Below are positions 16,391 through 25,672 of a DNA stretch of 64,000 bases, one piece after another (position 1 is the first letter of the stretch; each line of letters starts with the position of its first letter). The DNA lies in contig NZ_KN196470.1 of assembly GCF_000761445.1 (NCBI RefSeq), positions 608,149 through 672,148 of the forward strand, given 5' to 3'. The notes beneath the pieces are model-generated. The model worked only from the letters and a program-made list of their open reading frames with translations, ran no database searches and was not told the DNA's origin. The translations under genes and the position numbers were made by a program. Source of the DNA: Oleiagrimonas soli (GTDB lineage: Bacteria > Pseudomonadota > Gammaproteobacteria > Xanthomonadales > Rhodanobacteraceae).

Positions 16391-16494
16391 GCGGACGGAT
16401 ACTTCGGACGCCCGCGTAGGTCTGGCTGGCATGTGCTGACCGCGCGCCTCGCGTTCGTCGCTTCGCGTGTTCGCGCATTCGATGGGAGAGACCG

Positions 16495-17586
16495 ATGAAA
16501 CCGCGATACCTGATCTCGATGCTGCTATGGACGACGGCCGCCGTGGCCGCCGCACCGCCTTCGGCGCCGCGTCCGGCCACCACGGCGTCAAGTGCGGCGC
16601 GTGCCGACACGAGTTACATCGATGCGCATGGCACGGCCCACGTGACGCGAGTGGTGCCGGTGCCGAAGACCGTCAGTGCCGAGGCGCAGGCGATGCTCGC
16701 CGGACGCCTGTCCGATGCGTCCTCGAACGATTCGATTGCACAGCAGCGCGAGGCCACCGATGCCTGGCAGGCGGGCGCGGCGAAGGTGCTGCTGAAGCGT
16801 TACCCGGTGACGGTGACATCGACGCGGATTGCGGACGTGCCGGTGCGCGTGGTGACGCCGCCGACCATGCCCGAGTCGCATCGCGGCTACGTGCTGATGA
16901 ACGTGCACGGCGGCGGTTTCGTGGTCGATTCCGGTTCGCTGACCGAGTCGATTCCGCTGGCACACACGCTGAAGGTGCGGGTGGTGTCCGTGCTGTATCC
17001 GTTGTCGCCGGAACATCCGTTTCCGGCCGCGTTGGATGCCGCGGTACGCGTCTATGCGACGTTGCTGAAGACCTACCGGGCCGATCACATCGTCATCTAC
17101 GGTTCGTCGGCCGGCGCCGTGCTGACCGGAGAGATCGCGGTGGCGCTGAAGCAGCGGCATCTGCCGCAGCCGGCGGCGCTGGGCGTGTTCTCCGGGTTCG
17201 GCGATTTCTCGCGCGCCGGCGATTCGATGGCGCTGTTCGGACTTAACGGTCTGTCCGGTCCGCTGCAACCGCACCGCTCCGGCGTGCCGTTGATTCCGGA
17301 ATACGTGGGCAAGACCGATCCGCGGGATCCGCTGCTTTCGCCGCTGTTCGCCGATTTGCACGGCCTGCCGCCGACGTTGTTCATCACCAGCACGCGCGAT
17401 CTTCTGCTCAGCGGAACGACCCTGCTCGAACGCGCGTTCCGGCGTGACGGCGTGCCGACCCGGCTGGTGGTGTTCGAGGCGCTGCCGCACACGTTCTGGA
17501 ACAATCCGAACCTGCCCGAATCGCGCGAAGCGCTGGCGACGATGGCGACCTTCTTCCGCACGCATCTACGCCTCGATCGTCGGTAG
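16495..17586 (+). CDS. Exported HSL-type alpha/beta hydrolase (esterase)
   Basis: This 363-residue secreted esterase has a signal peptide ending around [13 protein letters not shown] at 138-142 is the oxyanion-hole motif of the hormone-sensitive lipase family. GSSAGA at 203-208 carries the nucleophile Ser205, followed by STRDLLLSG (acid) and [10 protein letters not shown] (His). An N-terminal cap of about 100 residues precedes the core. The start is preceded by GGGAGAGACC. It likely hydrolyses short-chain esters in the periplasm. The neighbouring AraC remnant may be its lost regulator, by position only. Confidence 0.85.
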   Translation: MKPRYLISMLLWTTAAVAAAPPSAPRPATTASSAARADTSYIDAHGTAHVTRVVPVPKTVSAEAQAMLAGRLSDASSNDSIAQQREATDAWQAGAAKVLLKRYPVTVTSTRIADVPVRVVTPPTMPESHRGYVLMNVHGGGFVVDSGSLTESIPLAHTLKVRVVSVLYPLSPEHPFPAALDAAVRVYATLLKTYRADHIVIYGSSAGAVLTGEIAVALKQRHLPQPAALGVFSGFGDFSRAGDSMALFGLNGLSGPLQPHRSGVPLIPEYVGKTDPRDPLLSPLFADLHGLPPTLFITSTRDLLLSGTTLLERAFRRDGVPTRLVVFEALPHTFWNNPNLPESREALATMATFFRTHLRLDRR

Positions 17587-17756
17587 ATCGAACGGCGCGC
17601 GGGCTTGCGAGCCGTGTGCGTATCGCCGTGCAGGCGAAGCACGCGATGGCGGTTCTGCGCGACCTCGATGCGCGTATCGCCAGGCCTTCGCCAGACGGCT
17701 TGGCAGCCCGCGGGCGGACGGCTACGCTGGCGTCGATTCCTTCACAGAGCCTGTCG

Positions 17757-18404
17757 ATGCACGCACCCACGAATCCCGGTTTCAAGCCGCTCCGTTTCTT
17801 CATCTTCGGTTCGCGCTGGCTGCAGCTGCCACTGTATCTGGGCCTGATCGTGGCGCAGTGCGTGTACGTGTTCCTGTTCGTGAAGGAGCTGTGGCACCTG
17901 ATCCACGACGCGCCGCATCTGGGCGAACAGCAGATCATGCTGATCGTGCTCGGCCTGATCGACGTGGTGATGATTTCCAATCTGCTCATCATGGTGATCG
18001 TCGGCGGTTACGAAACCTTCGTTTCGCGTCTGCGACTGGAAGGCCATCCGGATCAGCCGGAGTGGCTGTCGCACGTCAATGCGTCCGTGCTGAAAGTGAA
18101 ACTGGCGATGGCGATCATCGGCATTTCGTCGATCCATCTGTTGAAGACCTTCATCGCCGCGGGTTCGATCGGCGGTCTGCCGTTCTGCACGCCGCAGGCA
18201 CTGGCTGCGGCGCAGGCGCTGGACCCGAACCAGCCGCTGGCCTGCGGCACGCTGACCTCGACCGGCGTGATGTGGCAGACCATCATCCATGTAGTCTTCA
18301 TCCTGTCGGCCATCGGCATCGCCTGGACCGACCGCATCATGCAGGCCGGATTGGCGCGCAAGGGCGGTCACGCCGGCGAGCACGGAGCGTCGGACCGAGC
18401 GTGA
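17757..18404 (+). CDS. UPF0114 family inner-membrane protein (YqhA-like)
   Basis: This 215-residue integral membrane protein has about four hydrophobic segments. Conserved UPF0114 features are visible: [20 protein letters not shown] at the start, [38 protein letters not shown], and [10 protein letters not shown]. The family has no assigned activity. Start 17757 gives the usual short N-terminus; the open frame before it (from 17616) is not family-like. It follows the esterase by 170 bases. Confidence 0.88.
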   Translation: MHAPTNPGFKPLRFFIFGSRWLQLPLYLGLIVAQCVYVFLFVKELWHLIHDAPHLGEQQIMLIVLGLIDVVMISNLLIMVIVGGYETFVSRLRLEGHPDQPEWLSHVNASVLKVKLAMAIIGISSIHLLKTFIAAGSIGGLPFCTPQALAAAQALDPNQPLACGTLTSTGVMWQTIIHVVFILSAIGIAWTDRIMQAGLARKGGHAGEHGASDRA

Positions 18405-18684
18405 GCCCGCCACCGAAAGCAGGCATGCGACGATGCGGATGCGTGGCATGCCCGGCACGATGATCGAAGCGGCGACCATGCCTGTGCCGTGAAGCGGGAT
18501 GGATGGGCGATGGTGGTGGAGGCGACTTCTGTGCGTCGGCGCCATGGCCTGGACGTTCGCTGCGTCGACCGAGGGCGGTCGACCATCGTGGACGTGCCGC
18601 TGGCGCAGTCGGGCGGCGTGGAAGCTCGCCGCCCGATGACGGCGAGCCTCAATGATCGACGGTGGATTCGGATGCGGCGACGCC

Positions 18685-19551
18685 TCAGCGCAGCGGCAGG
18701 TGCACGTCGGTGATCAGCTCGTGCTCGGGCGTGTCGGGAATCAGATTGCGGTAGTGGAAGAACAGCGGATAGTCGCGCAGTTCCTCGCCGCTCTCCGGCA
18801 GCCACTCGCGGTAGAGGTAGTACGCCGCTTCGCCCAGACGCTCGTGCGAACCGTGGTGCCGCACCACCGCGCAGCGGCCGCCCGGAATGAAGCGCGTGAC
18901 GATGCCCTGCGGATTGGCGGGCACGTCGTGTTCGACGGAGCCGGCGATGTCGAAACGGAACTGCTGCGGATCGGTGGTATCGGGATCGTCGTAGGCGATG
19001 CCGAAGGTCTCGCTGTGGGTCACTGGCGACAGACCGCTCGCCTTGCGCCACTCGATGAACACGCGCGCGGCGTCGTTGACCTTTTCGGGCGGCCCGCGGT
19101 GTTCGAGGGTCGCGATGCGGGTCTGGGGAAAATCGATGATGCGTACGTCCATGGGATGTCTCCGTGCTCGGACAGGAAGTCGGTAGCGTTCGCACCACGG
19201 CGGCCACGCCGGGTGCTTCCTGAATTGCGAGGGCGACTGGTCGAACGCGTTGCGGAAGGCGCGTGAGAACGCGGCGGCGCTCTCGAAGCCGGCTTCCAGT
19301 GCGATGTCGATGATGCGCCGCTGATCCTCGAACGCCAGTCGATGCGAAGCGCGGCGCAGACGCATGAGCTGGATGTAGCGCGTCACGCTGATGCCCGCAT
19401 GCTGCGAGAACTGGCGATGGAAATGGAACGGCGAGAAATGCGCCACGCGGCTCAGCCGCTCCACGCTCAGCGGTTCGGACAGATGCAGTTCGATGTAGCG
19501 GAACACCGCCTCGAAACGCTGCGTGTAGGCATCGGCTGTAGTCGGCGACAC
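18685..19551 (-). CDS. AraC-family regulator with GyrI-like effector domain
   Basis: This 288-residue regulator starts with the AraC double HTH (ERLSRVAHFSPFHFHRQFSQHAGISV, then IIDIALEAGFESAAAFSRAFRNAFDQSPSQFR) at about 22-110. It then has a GyrI/Rob-type small-molecule-binding domain from about 130 (VRIIDFPQTRIATLEHRGP to ELITDVHLPL). Such proteins sense drugs or other hydrophobic compounds. The likely target gene is not obvious from the neighbours. The end of the gene forms conserved strands, so the length is complete. Confidence 0.9.
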   Translation of the reverse strand: MSPTTADAYTQRFEAVFRYIELHLSEPLSVERLSRVAHFSPFHFHRQFSQHAGISVTRYIQLMRLRRASHRLAFEDQRRIIDIALEAGFESAAAFSRAFRNAFDQSPSQFRKHPAWPPWCERYRLPVRARRHPMDVRIIDFPQTRIATLEHRGPPEKVNDAARVFIEWRKASGLSPVTHSETFGIAYDDPDTTDPQQFRFDIAGSVEHDVPANPQGIVTRFIPGGRCAVVRHHGSHERLGEAAYYLYREWLPESGEELRDYPLFFHYRNLIPDTPEHELITDVHLPLR

Positions 19552-19665
19552 GATCGGCCCTCTCGATTCAGGCCGTCACGATGACGCCTGCGGAGGCCTG
19601 TATCTTTGCGCATCTTGCGATGTTGCGTGCGTGTCGGGTCTGGGTGCGCATCGGCAGCGCACATG

Positions 19666-19695
19666 GAAACGGGGCCGCGTGAACGGCCCCGTTTC
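19666..19695 (-). terminator. Stem-loop terminator after the secreted HExxE protein gene
   Basis: An 11-base perfect stem, GAAACGGGGCC and GGCCCCGTTTC with an 8-base loop, lies 46 bases beyond the stop of the gene at 19741-21387. The arms end in AAA/TTT, giving a modest T run in the leftward direction. Confidence 0.65.
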
Positions 19696-19740
19696 GTGTT
19701 GCCTCGCATCGGCCTTGCGGCGGACGCGTTGCGGTGGTTC

Positions 19741-21387
19741 TTAATTCGCGTTCAGCGTGATGTCGTCCAGCACGAACGAGGTCTGCAGGGAACCGTCCTC
19801 GGTGCCGAGGAACTTGATGGTCACCGTCTGACCGATGTAGCTGTTCATGCTGAAGCTGTGCTGCACGTAACCCGACGCCGCATTGAGGTTGGAGTACGTG
19901 TGCAGCGTCGCCAGCACCGTGCCGCTGCTGTTGAGCACCTGCACCTTCAGCTTGTCGTATGCGCTGGAGGTGGTGGTCTCGGCCGTGTCGATGTGCAGGT
20001 AGAACGACAGCGTCGCGGAGGTGTTGCCGCTCGGGATCGTCACCGACTGCGAAACGGTGTCGGTGTGCGTCGAGCCGTAGCCGTCCAGCCACGCGAACCA
20101 GGAGCCGGCATGCGCGGACTGACCCGAGCAGGTGCTGTTGCTGCACAGTACGCCGGAGCTCATCGACCACGGCGAAGCCGAACCGCTCTCGAAGCCGGTG
20201 TTGCCCAGCAGCTGGCCGGAACCGCCGCCACCGCCGCCACCGCCACCGCCGCCAGTGCCGCCGGTCACGATCGGATGGCTGATGTCGCACTCGTTGGTGT
20301 CGTTGGACCAGGTGCTCTGCATGGCATAGGTGCCGTTGCCCATGGTCACGTTGGCGCTGGCGCCCTGACCCGAGGAGATCCACGCGCACTCGTCGCCGTT
20401 CTCCTGGCCGTTGTAGCTGCTGCCCGTTTTGTTGGTCCAACCGCCGGCCGGGTTCTGGTCGGTGATGGTCTCGGCGTACTCGTGGCCTTCGACGATCGAG
20501 AAGCCGTCGAGTTTGCCCGCCGAGGCACCGTTGACGAAGCCCTGACCGCAGCTCGTGCCCATGTCGGCCACGTACGGCATGTTGGTGAAGGCGATGTCGC
20601 CGTACGACGAGGACACGCCGGCGTCGCCGTTCCAGTCATGCCACGCGCAGAAGCCGCTGCCGGAGGTGTTGAAGCCGTCCGGATGCGTGCCGGTCGGCGA
20701 CAGGATCACGTACTGCACGTAGCGGTTGGACGCCGCCGTGGTGTTGCCGAAGTGCGCGGCGGCCTTGATCGCTTCCTGCGCAAGCTGCGCGGCGGTAGCG
20801 TTGCTCGGCGAGGACACCGAGTTGTCGTACCAGATGCCGGCGAACGCGCCACCGGTCGGGTAACCGATGAAGTTGGCGCTGGACGGACAGGTGGTGGAGC
20901 CGGAGCTGACGGCCGAGCCGTCGCAGTACTGGGTCATCACGCCCGACCACAGTTCACCGCCAGTGCCCAGTCCCTTGAACATGGACTCCAGATAGGGCAC
21001 CGCGCCCAGCGAGTCGCCCGACAGGGTCATGTTGCCGTTGGCGTCGGTGCCGGCGGAGCCCCACTGGCTGCCGTAGACGACCAGGTAGACCTTGGGCGTG
21101 CCGCTGGTGACGCCGATGCCGTCGACGCCGCCGCCGTAGCTCAGGGTCTCGGTGCCGGTCGCCGCGGTGGTCAGACCGGACTGCGTGCTGGCGAAGGCGT
21201 GCATGCGCGCCAGCGCCTCGCGCGTCGGCACGGCACCGTGACGATAGCTGTGGCCGTAGGCGGGCGCATACGGGTTCATATGCGGGTTGTTGGTATTCGC
21301 GGACTGTCCGGCACCGGCGTAGGCGGTACTGGAGATCAGTCCGAGCACGGCCGTTGCAACGACCGTTTTCATCATGTTCCAAGCCAT
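19741..21387 (-). CDS. Large secreted protein with HExxE motif and C-terminal carbohydrate-binding-like domain
   Basis: This 548-residue exported protein has a signal peptide ending at STAYA. The core (about 85-370) includes PKVYLVVYGSQWGS, EAIKAAAHFGNTT and EGHEYAETITDQNPAGGW near residue 300, followed by ENGDECAWISSGQGA. A glycine-run linker (about 375-390) leads to a jelly-roll-like domain with NTGFESGSASPWSM and SFYLHIDTAETTTS. The HE(Y)AE-TD-GW-GDEC pattern recurs in uncharacterised secreted proteins and resembles plant EXORDIUM-like families; protease activity is conceivable but unproven. GGGGAG lies 10 nt before the ATG. It is a paralogue of the gene at 31754-32791. Confidence 0.8.
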   Translation of the reverse strand: MAWNMMKTVVATAVLGLISSTAYAGAGQSANTNNPHMNPYAPAYGHSYRHGAVPTREALARMHAFASTQSGLTTAATGTETLSYGGGVDGIGVTSGTPKVYLVVYGSQWGSAGTDANGNMTLSGDSLGAVPYLESMFKGLGTGGELWSGVMTQYCDGSAVSSGSTTCPSSANFIGYPTGGAFAGIWYDNSVSSPSNATAAQLAQEAIKAAAHFGNTTAASNRYVQYVILSPTGTHPDGFNTSGSGFCAWHDWNGDAGVSSSYGDIAFTNMPYVADMGTSCGQGFVNGASAGKLDGFSIVEGHEYAETITDQNPAGGWTNKTGSSYNGQENGDECAWISSGQGASANVTMGNGTYAMQSTWSNDTNECDISHPIVTGGTGGGGGGGGGGGSGQLLGNTGFESGSASPWSMSSGVLCSNSTCSGQSAHAGSWFAWLDGYGSTHTDTVSQSVTIPSGNTSATLSFYLHIDTAETTTSSAYDKLKVQVLNSSGTVLATLHTYSNLNAASGYVQHSFSMNSYIGQTVTIKFLGTEDGSLQTSFVLDDITLNAN

Positions 21388-21703
21388 GGATTCTCGACTC
21401 CCCATTGAAGTAATGGACTGTCCGGTATCCGGAAATCAGGCAAAGCCGTCCCCGGTCCGAACGCTGTAATGCACGCTTCGGATTGCAATAGGTTGCGTGT
21501 TTTCTATTCGTGCGCGTTCCGCGCGTACGCGCTTCGATTTCGTCCATTCCCTGACGACAGCGGCGCGTTAAGAAGACTGTGTGGCGTGGATGACGCCGCG
21601 GGACCCGTCTTCCCGGAACTGCCCATCCGGAACGTCTCCAAGGTGGGTGGGCGATTCGACCTTAGGGAGCGTCCCCAGGATGGGTAAATAAGAAAAATAC
21701 CTA

Positions 21704-21720
21704 TAAGCAGAAACTAAGCA
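21704..21720. promoter_or_regulatory. Direct repeat TAAGCA-N5-TAAGCA
   Basis: Two TAAGCA hexamers are spaced exactly 11 bases centre to centre, the geometry bound by OmpR/PhoP-type response regulators. The same hexamer pair, with a near-identical spacer, occurs at 33041-33060 upstream of the paralogous secreted-protein gene. Confidence 0.4.
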
Positions 21721-21746
21721 TTGTCTGACAAGGGCTGACGCGACGC

Positions 21747-21765
21747 TAAAATAATTGTTATTTTA
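21747..21765. promoter_or_regulatory. AT-rich perfect palindrome
   Basis: TAAAATAA-TTG-TTATTTTA is a perfect 8+8 inverted repeat in the AT-rich promoter region, 248 bases before the gene at 22013. No regulator is identified from the sequence. Confidence 0.45.
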
Positions 21766-22012
21766 TCAATGGCTTGCCGGTTGTTCTGTGTGCAACCTTA
21801 GATAAAAAGAGGCGTCCGGGGCAACAAAATGTGCATGGGCCTTGCATGGGCGAATTCGGCAAATCTGGATCAAGCGTGATCTGCTTCACCTTTGCGTTTC
21901 GATGCGGGGTTGCGCGCGAGCCTGTGTGGCGGCCTCCAAATCGATGCTAGCGTATGCGAAGGACCGGCGCGCACACTTGCCGGGACGCCATCGCATGCCC
22001 AGGAACGGCGTC

Positions 22013-23743
22013 ATGGATACAGGGAACGACAAGAAGCGTGCACGGACGCCATCCATCACCTCGCACGATGGCCCGTTCGGTACGCGCCTATCGCCGCCCA
22101 ACAAGAAGAGCAGAGGCCGCGAACCGGACACGACGCCGACGTTCGGCGGCGCGCTGCATCCGATGTCCCTGCCGGTGGTGCATACGTTGCAGGAGGCGCA
22201 GGACGCTTCGAAGTCCGGGCAGGTATTCGGTCTGCGGCCGCACGGCGGTTCGTTCACGACCTATCAGGGCATGGCGACGCACGTGACCAGCACCGAGGGC
22301 ACGAGCTGGACGCAGCAGTTCGCCAAGCCGTCCAGTCGATTGAGCTCGAAGTACGAAAAGCTGTTCCCGAGAATCGATCACATCTCCGATCTCACGCGCG
22401 CTAACAAGGCGCTGGTGAGCGGCCAGGCGGGTCAGAACCGCTACGGTAAGGCGTTGAGCAAGCCGGCGCAGATGACGGCGTCGCTGCTTCGCATCAACGA
22501 GGCGAGCACGGCCTTCGGATCCGATGCCATGGGCATGGACGGCAAGGACGTCGGCGCCGGCATGATGGCCGATGTGCTGGGCCAGAAATGGGCACACAAG
22601 AACAGTCACAGGGGGCGCAGGAAGCGCACGCGTCTCGGTGGCGACGAGGTGCTGAGCGAGCTCAAAGGGCGCTATCCGCAGCTCGACACCACCAGCAAGA
22701 TGCGCGATCAGGGTGAGGATGCCCTGTTGCGTCAGGTCGGCAAGTCGCGCACCTTCGCCGCCGAACAGGCGATGGCTCGAGGAAAGGCCAAGGGGCTGGA
22801 CGGCGACGGTCTGGAAGACTACGTGCGCGGCAAGTTCGCGAAGCACGGTCTGGGCGAGGTGCCGGACTTGAGCGGGTTCCGTTCCTCGGCCAAGCGCGAC
22901 CGCGAAGACGACGAGGATCACGATCGTCAGGCGTATACCGGCGGCTTCGCCAAGACGCCGACCAAGCGCATGCGGAGTCTGGAGCAGAGTCGGCGCTCGA
23001 TGCGCGAATACGCGAAGGGCATGTCGTCGCCGTTCGTGCGACCCGGAGGCAGCAAGTCCGGCGTGTTCGAGGGCTTCAAGTCGCAGGTCGCGCCGAGCAA
23101 GGGCACGATGTGGGAGCAATGGAAGCTGACTGCGCCGGACACGTCGAGCACGAAGTACACCGAGCTGTTCAAGAGCATGAGCACGCTGTCCGACCTCGGC
23201 CGCGCCAACAAGGCGCTGGTCAAGGGCGGCAGCGACATGCTCAGTCCCACGCCGGGCGAAAGCCTGTGGCGCGGGAAGTCCTACAGCAGCGAGGCCCAGG
23301 CCACGGCGACGCTGCTGCGTCTGAACGAGCCGCACACGGCGCTGGGCGGTTCGTCCATGGGGTCGGAACGGCACGACGCCGGCACCGGCATCATGGCCGA
23401 AACGCTGGCGATAAAGTGGAAGAACAGCAGCAACCAGCAGCACCTGAACAAGCAGGACCGCACGCCGGTCGCGCCGTCGAAGGCACTCGGACGTCTGGAA
23501 GCCCGCTATCCGCAGCTGGACAACGTGGACAAATTGCGCGTGCAGGGACAGTCGGGGCTTACCGACCAGATCGCGTCCTCGCGCATGAAGGCCGCGGTGC
23601 AGGCCGGTCGACGGGGGCTGGCGAAGGGGCAGCCCGATCACTCGCTGAGCGAGTACGTGCAGCACAAGTTCAACAAGCACGGACTCGGTCAGGTGCCGGG
23701 CGGATGGAAGCGGCAGCTGACGACGCCGAAACCGAAGAAGTGA
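22013..23743 (+). CDS. Internally duplicated, highly basic protein of unknown function (effector-like)
   Basis: I recognise no family. The 576-residue protein is built of two homologous units, about residues 72-285 and 340-562. Each ends in the same pattern, KF(A/N)KHGLG(E/Q)VP, and shares RANKALV, a TASLLRINE/TATLLRLNE segment, GMMADVLGQKW/GIMAETLAIKW and RYPQLD. Basic clusters resembling nuclear localisation signals occur at 7-11 (KKRAR), 29-34 and 202-207 (RRKRTR). There is no Sec signal, membrane helix or cysteine. AGGAA lies 8 nt before the ATG at 22013. The basic, signal-less, repeat-built form is typical of injected effectors; that role is inference. Confidence 0.75.
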   Translation: MDTGNDKKRARTPSITSHDGPFGTRLSPPNKKSRGREPDTTPTFGGALHPMSLPVVHTLQEAQDASKSGQVFGLRPHGGSFTTYQGMATHVTSTEGTSWTQQFAKPSSRLSSKYEKLFPRIDHISDLTRANKALVSGQAGQNRYGKALSKPAQMTASLLRINEASTAFGSDAMGMDGKDVGAGMMADVLGQKWAHKNSHRGRRKRTRLGGDEVLSELKGRYPQLDTTSKMRDQGEDALLRQVGKSRTFAAEQAMARGKAKGLDGDGLEDYVRGKFAKHGLGEVPDLSGFRSSAKRDREDDEDHDRQAYTGGFAKTPTKRMRSLEQSRRSMREYAKGMSSPFVRPGGSKSGVFEGFKSQVAPSKGTMWEQWKLTAPDTSSTKYTELFKSMSTLSDLGRANKALVKGGSDMLSPTPGESLWRGKSYSSEAQATATLLRLNEPHTALGGSSMGSERHDAGTGIMAETLAIKWKNSSNQQHLNKQDRTPVAPSKALGRLEARYPQLDNVDKLRVQGQSGLTDQIASSRMKAAVQAGRRGLAKGQPDHSLSEYVQHKFNKHGLGQVPGGWKRQLTTPKPKK

Positions 23744-23763
23744 TGCGAGCGGCTGCGCATGAT

Positions 23764-23786
23764 CGCCCCGGCGTTGCACCGGGGCG
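23764..23786. terminator. Stem-loop between convergent genes
   Basis: An 8-base perfect GC stem (CGCCCCGG / CCGGGGCG, 7-base loop) lies 20 bases after the stop of the duplicated protein and 18 bases before the stop of the convergent gene. There is no T run, so termination strength is uncertain. Confidence 0.5.
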
Positions 23787-23804
23787 GCCATGCGTGCGCA
23801 GACG

Positions 23805-25418
23805 TTACTGGCAGCTCGGGAACTTGAACGAAGCGATGCGCGTGTGCCAGTTGAACGATCCGTCGTTGACCAGATACTCGGTCGTGTACCAGAAGGTGCA
23901 GTCGTCGACCGGATCGACCGTCATCGCACTGTAGTCGCCCCAGCGGTCCAGGCTTCCGGTCTGCGAGCCGGTGCCGGCGAGGATGGTCTGCTCGGTCTGC
24001 ATGGTGTCGAGCGGGTCGCCGACTTCGCGGCCGGTGTAGCGGATCGCCGGATGGATGTTGCTGCTGGATGCGCTGTAGCCGAGCGCCATGTCGCCCAGCT
24101 TGTCCATCGCGATCGAACCCATCCAGCGGTAGGTGCTGTCCGGCGCGTAGGTCGATTGCTGATAGACCACCGGTGTGCCCGACGGATTGCGGATCTCGTA
24201 CCAGCGGATGCCGGTGTAGTTGTTCTGGGTCGGATTGCCCTTGCCGCTGCCAGCCAGCACGGTGTGGTTGAGCACCAGCGATTCGTGATCGCCGAAGTTG
24301 CGGTAGGCGAGACGGAACATCAGGCGATCCGCCAGCGAGTCGAGCTTGTTGCGCGTGCCGCTCTGCGGAATGCAGGTGCCGCCGCCGCTGCAGCCGGCAC
24401 TGAAACCGGCGACCGGGATGTTGATCGGCCCGCTCAGCGTGGTGTTGCCCGGGGTGCTCCAGTCGACGTGGAATCGCCACAAGTTCAGCGCGTTGCTGGT
24501 GAAATTCATCATGTAGTTCGGCGAACCGGCGGGCGGCAGCGTGCTGCCGTCCAGGTCCGAGGGCAGCACGCCGCCGTAGCTGGCCGAGAGCTGGAAGCAC
24601 TGCTGCGTCGCCGGCTGTCCGTTGAGCATGGCGCTGCGGTCGTAGGCGCACAGCTTGGCGCCCTGGAAGGTGTTGCCGAACATGTTGAAGGTCTCGTAGT
24701 AGGCGTCCGGCCACACGCCCATCTTCGGGTAGTCCGGAAAATCGCTGCCGTACGAGAACGAGTAGCGGTACCACGCACCGGTGGCGTCGCTGGTCGCCGA
24801 CACGGCGACGCACTGCAGGTAGGGCGTGGTGCTGACCGAGAACTGCGAGACCACCCAGCGCTGCGCGATCTGGTCGTAGACCACCACCGAATCGCCGTCG
24901 TTGTTGGCTTCGCAGCCGCCGCCGAAGCCCTGCCACAGCGTGCTGGTCGGCACCGGTCCGTAGACCACGGCCTTGCTGGACTTGTCGAACACCGCCAGTG
25001 CGTCGTTGACCACCTGCACGTACTGTGTGGCGCCGACCGCGCCGACGGTGTCGGGCGGCGCGTAGTGGACGGTGAAGGCGCCTTGCGGTCCGCTGAAGCC
25101 TTCGCCGATGCCCTCGACGCCGGCGCCGGCGGCGGGCAGCGCGTTCAGCACGGCGCTGGTCTGCAGCGCACCGTCGCCCAGGTTGCCCTTCTGCACCAGG
25201 AACGGAATGCGGCGGGCCGGATGCGCCTGGCCGCTGGAGAAATCCTCCGGACGCGGCAGCAGACCGCGCAGCGAGGGCAGGCGATCGTAATGGACTGCGC
25301 CTTGCGTGCTGGCGTGCTCGGTGGTGGCGCCGGCGGCGTGCACGGCGCCTCCCAGCGCCAGGCTCAACGCGACGGAGACGACCGCGCGCGCGGTCATCGA
25401 ACGTGGAAATGCAGACAT
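23805..25418 (-). CDS. Large exported protein of unknown function
   Basis: This 537-residue protein has a signal peptide ending near AVHAAGA. The mature part contains repeated short strand motifs with aromatic residues: VGATQYVQVVNDALAVFDK, QRWVVSQFS, YPKMGVWPDAYYETFN, WRFHVDWS, RWMGSIAMDKLGDMALGYS and DRWGDYSAMTVDP. This spacing suggests a beta-propeller. A few Cys pairs could form disulfides. Such proteins are found in soil and acid-tolerant bacteria and have no known activity. AGGAGG precedes the ATG by 5-6 nt, so expression may be strong. Confidence 0.75.
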   Translation of the reverse strand: MSAFPRSMTARAVVSVALSLALGGAVHAAGATTEHASTQGAVHYDRLPSLRGLLPRPEDFSSGQAHPARRIPFLVQKGNLGDGALQTSAVLNALPAAGAGVEGIGEGFSGPQGAFTVHYAPPDTVGAVGATQYVQVVNDALAVFDKSSKAVVYGPVPTSTLWQGFGGGCEANNDGDSVVVYDQIAQRWVVSQFSVSTTPYLQCVAVSATSDATGAWYRYSFSYGSDFPDYPKMGVWPDAYYETFNMFGNTFQGAKLCAYDRSAMLNGQPATQQCFQLSASYGGVLPSDLDGSTLPPAGSPNYMMNFTSNALNLWRFHVDWSTPGNTTLSGPINIPVAGFSAGCSGGGTCIPQSGTRNKLDSLADRLMFRLAYRNFGDHESLVLNHTVLAGSGKGNPTQNNYTGIRWYEIRNPSGTPVVYQQSTYAPDSTYRWMGSIAMDKLGDMALGYSASSSNIHPAIRYTGREVGDPLDTMQTEQTILAGTGSQTGSLDRWGDYSAMTVDPVDDCTFWYTTEYLVNDGSFNWHTRIASFKFPSCQ

Positions 25419-25672
25419 GATGAATCCTCCTTGAGATCACAGATCGTGGATACGAATCGAGATCGTGCGAGGAAGCGATCCTGCCGAGGGCGGATCGATT
25501 CCTTCCCCCTGTCTGCCATGTCCTTGGCCGCCCGTGCGTGCCGGGCCATGCGTGGCCGGGAATGACGTTCTACAGCTTAGCGCGGCGGCGCGTCCGAAAC
25601 GCCGACTTGCACACGCTTTCCGCGATCGCCGTGCACATGCGGCGATCGGGCGCTACACGGCGCGCGTCGCAT

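Larger units (their letters stand above)
21388..22012. other. Long divergent regulatory region with AT-rich core
   Basis: This 625-base non-coding gap separates a secreted-protein gene (leftward) from the duplicated basic protein (rightward). From about 21680 to 21800 it is strikingly AT-rich for this genome, as expected of an H-NS-type silenced promoter. It contains the direct repeat at 21704-21720 and the palindrome at 21747-21765. The long frame upstream of 22013 is not protein-like. Confidence 0.5.

Noticed and set aside
25541..25567. Half of the palindromic repeat seen at 2972-3059 (ends GGCCGGGAATGACG)
   Set aside because: Only one short arm resembles it, and the hairpin differs; not enough for a repeat call.
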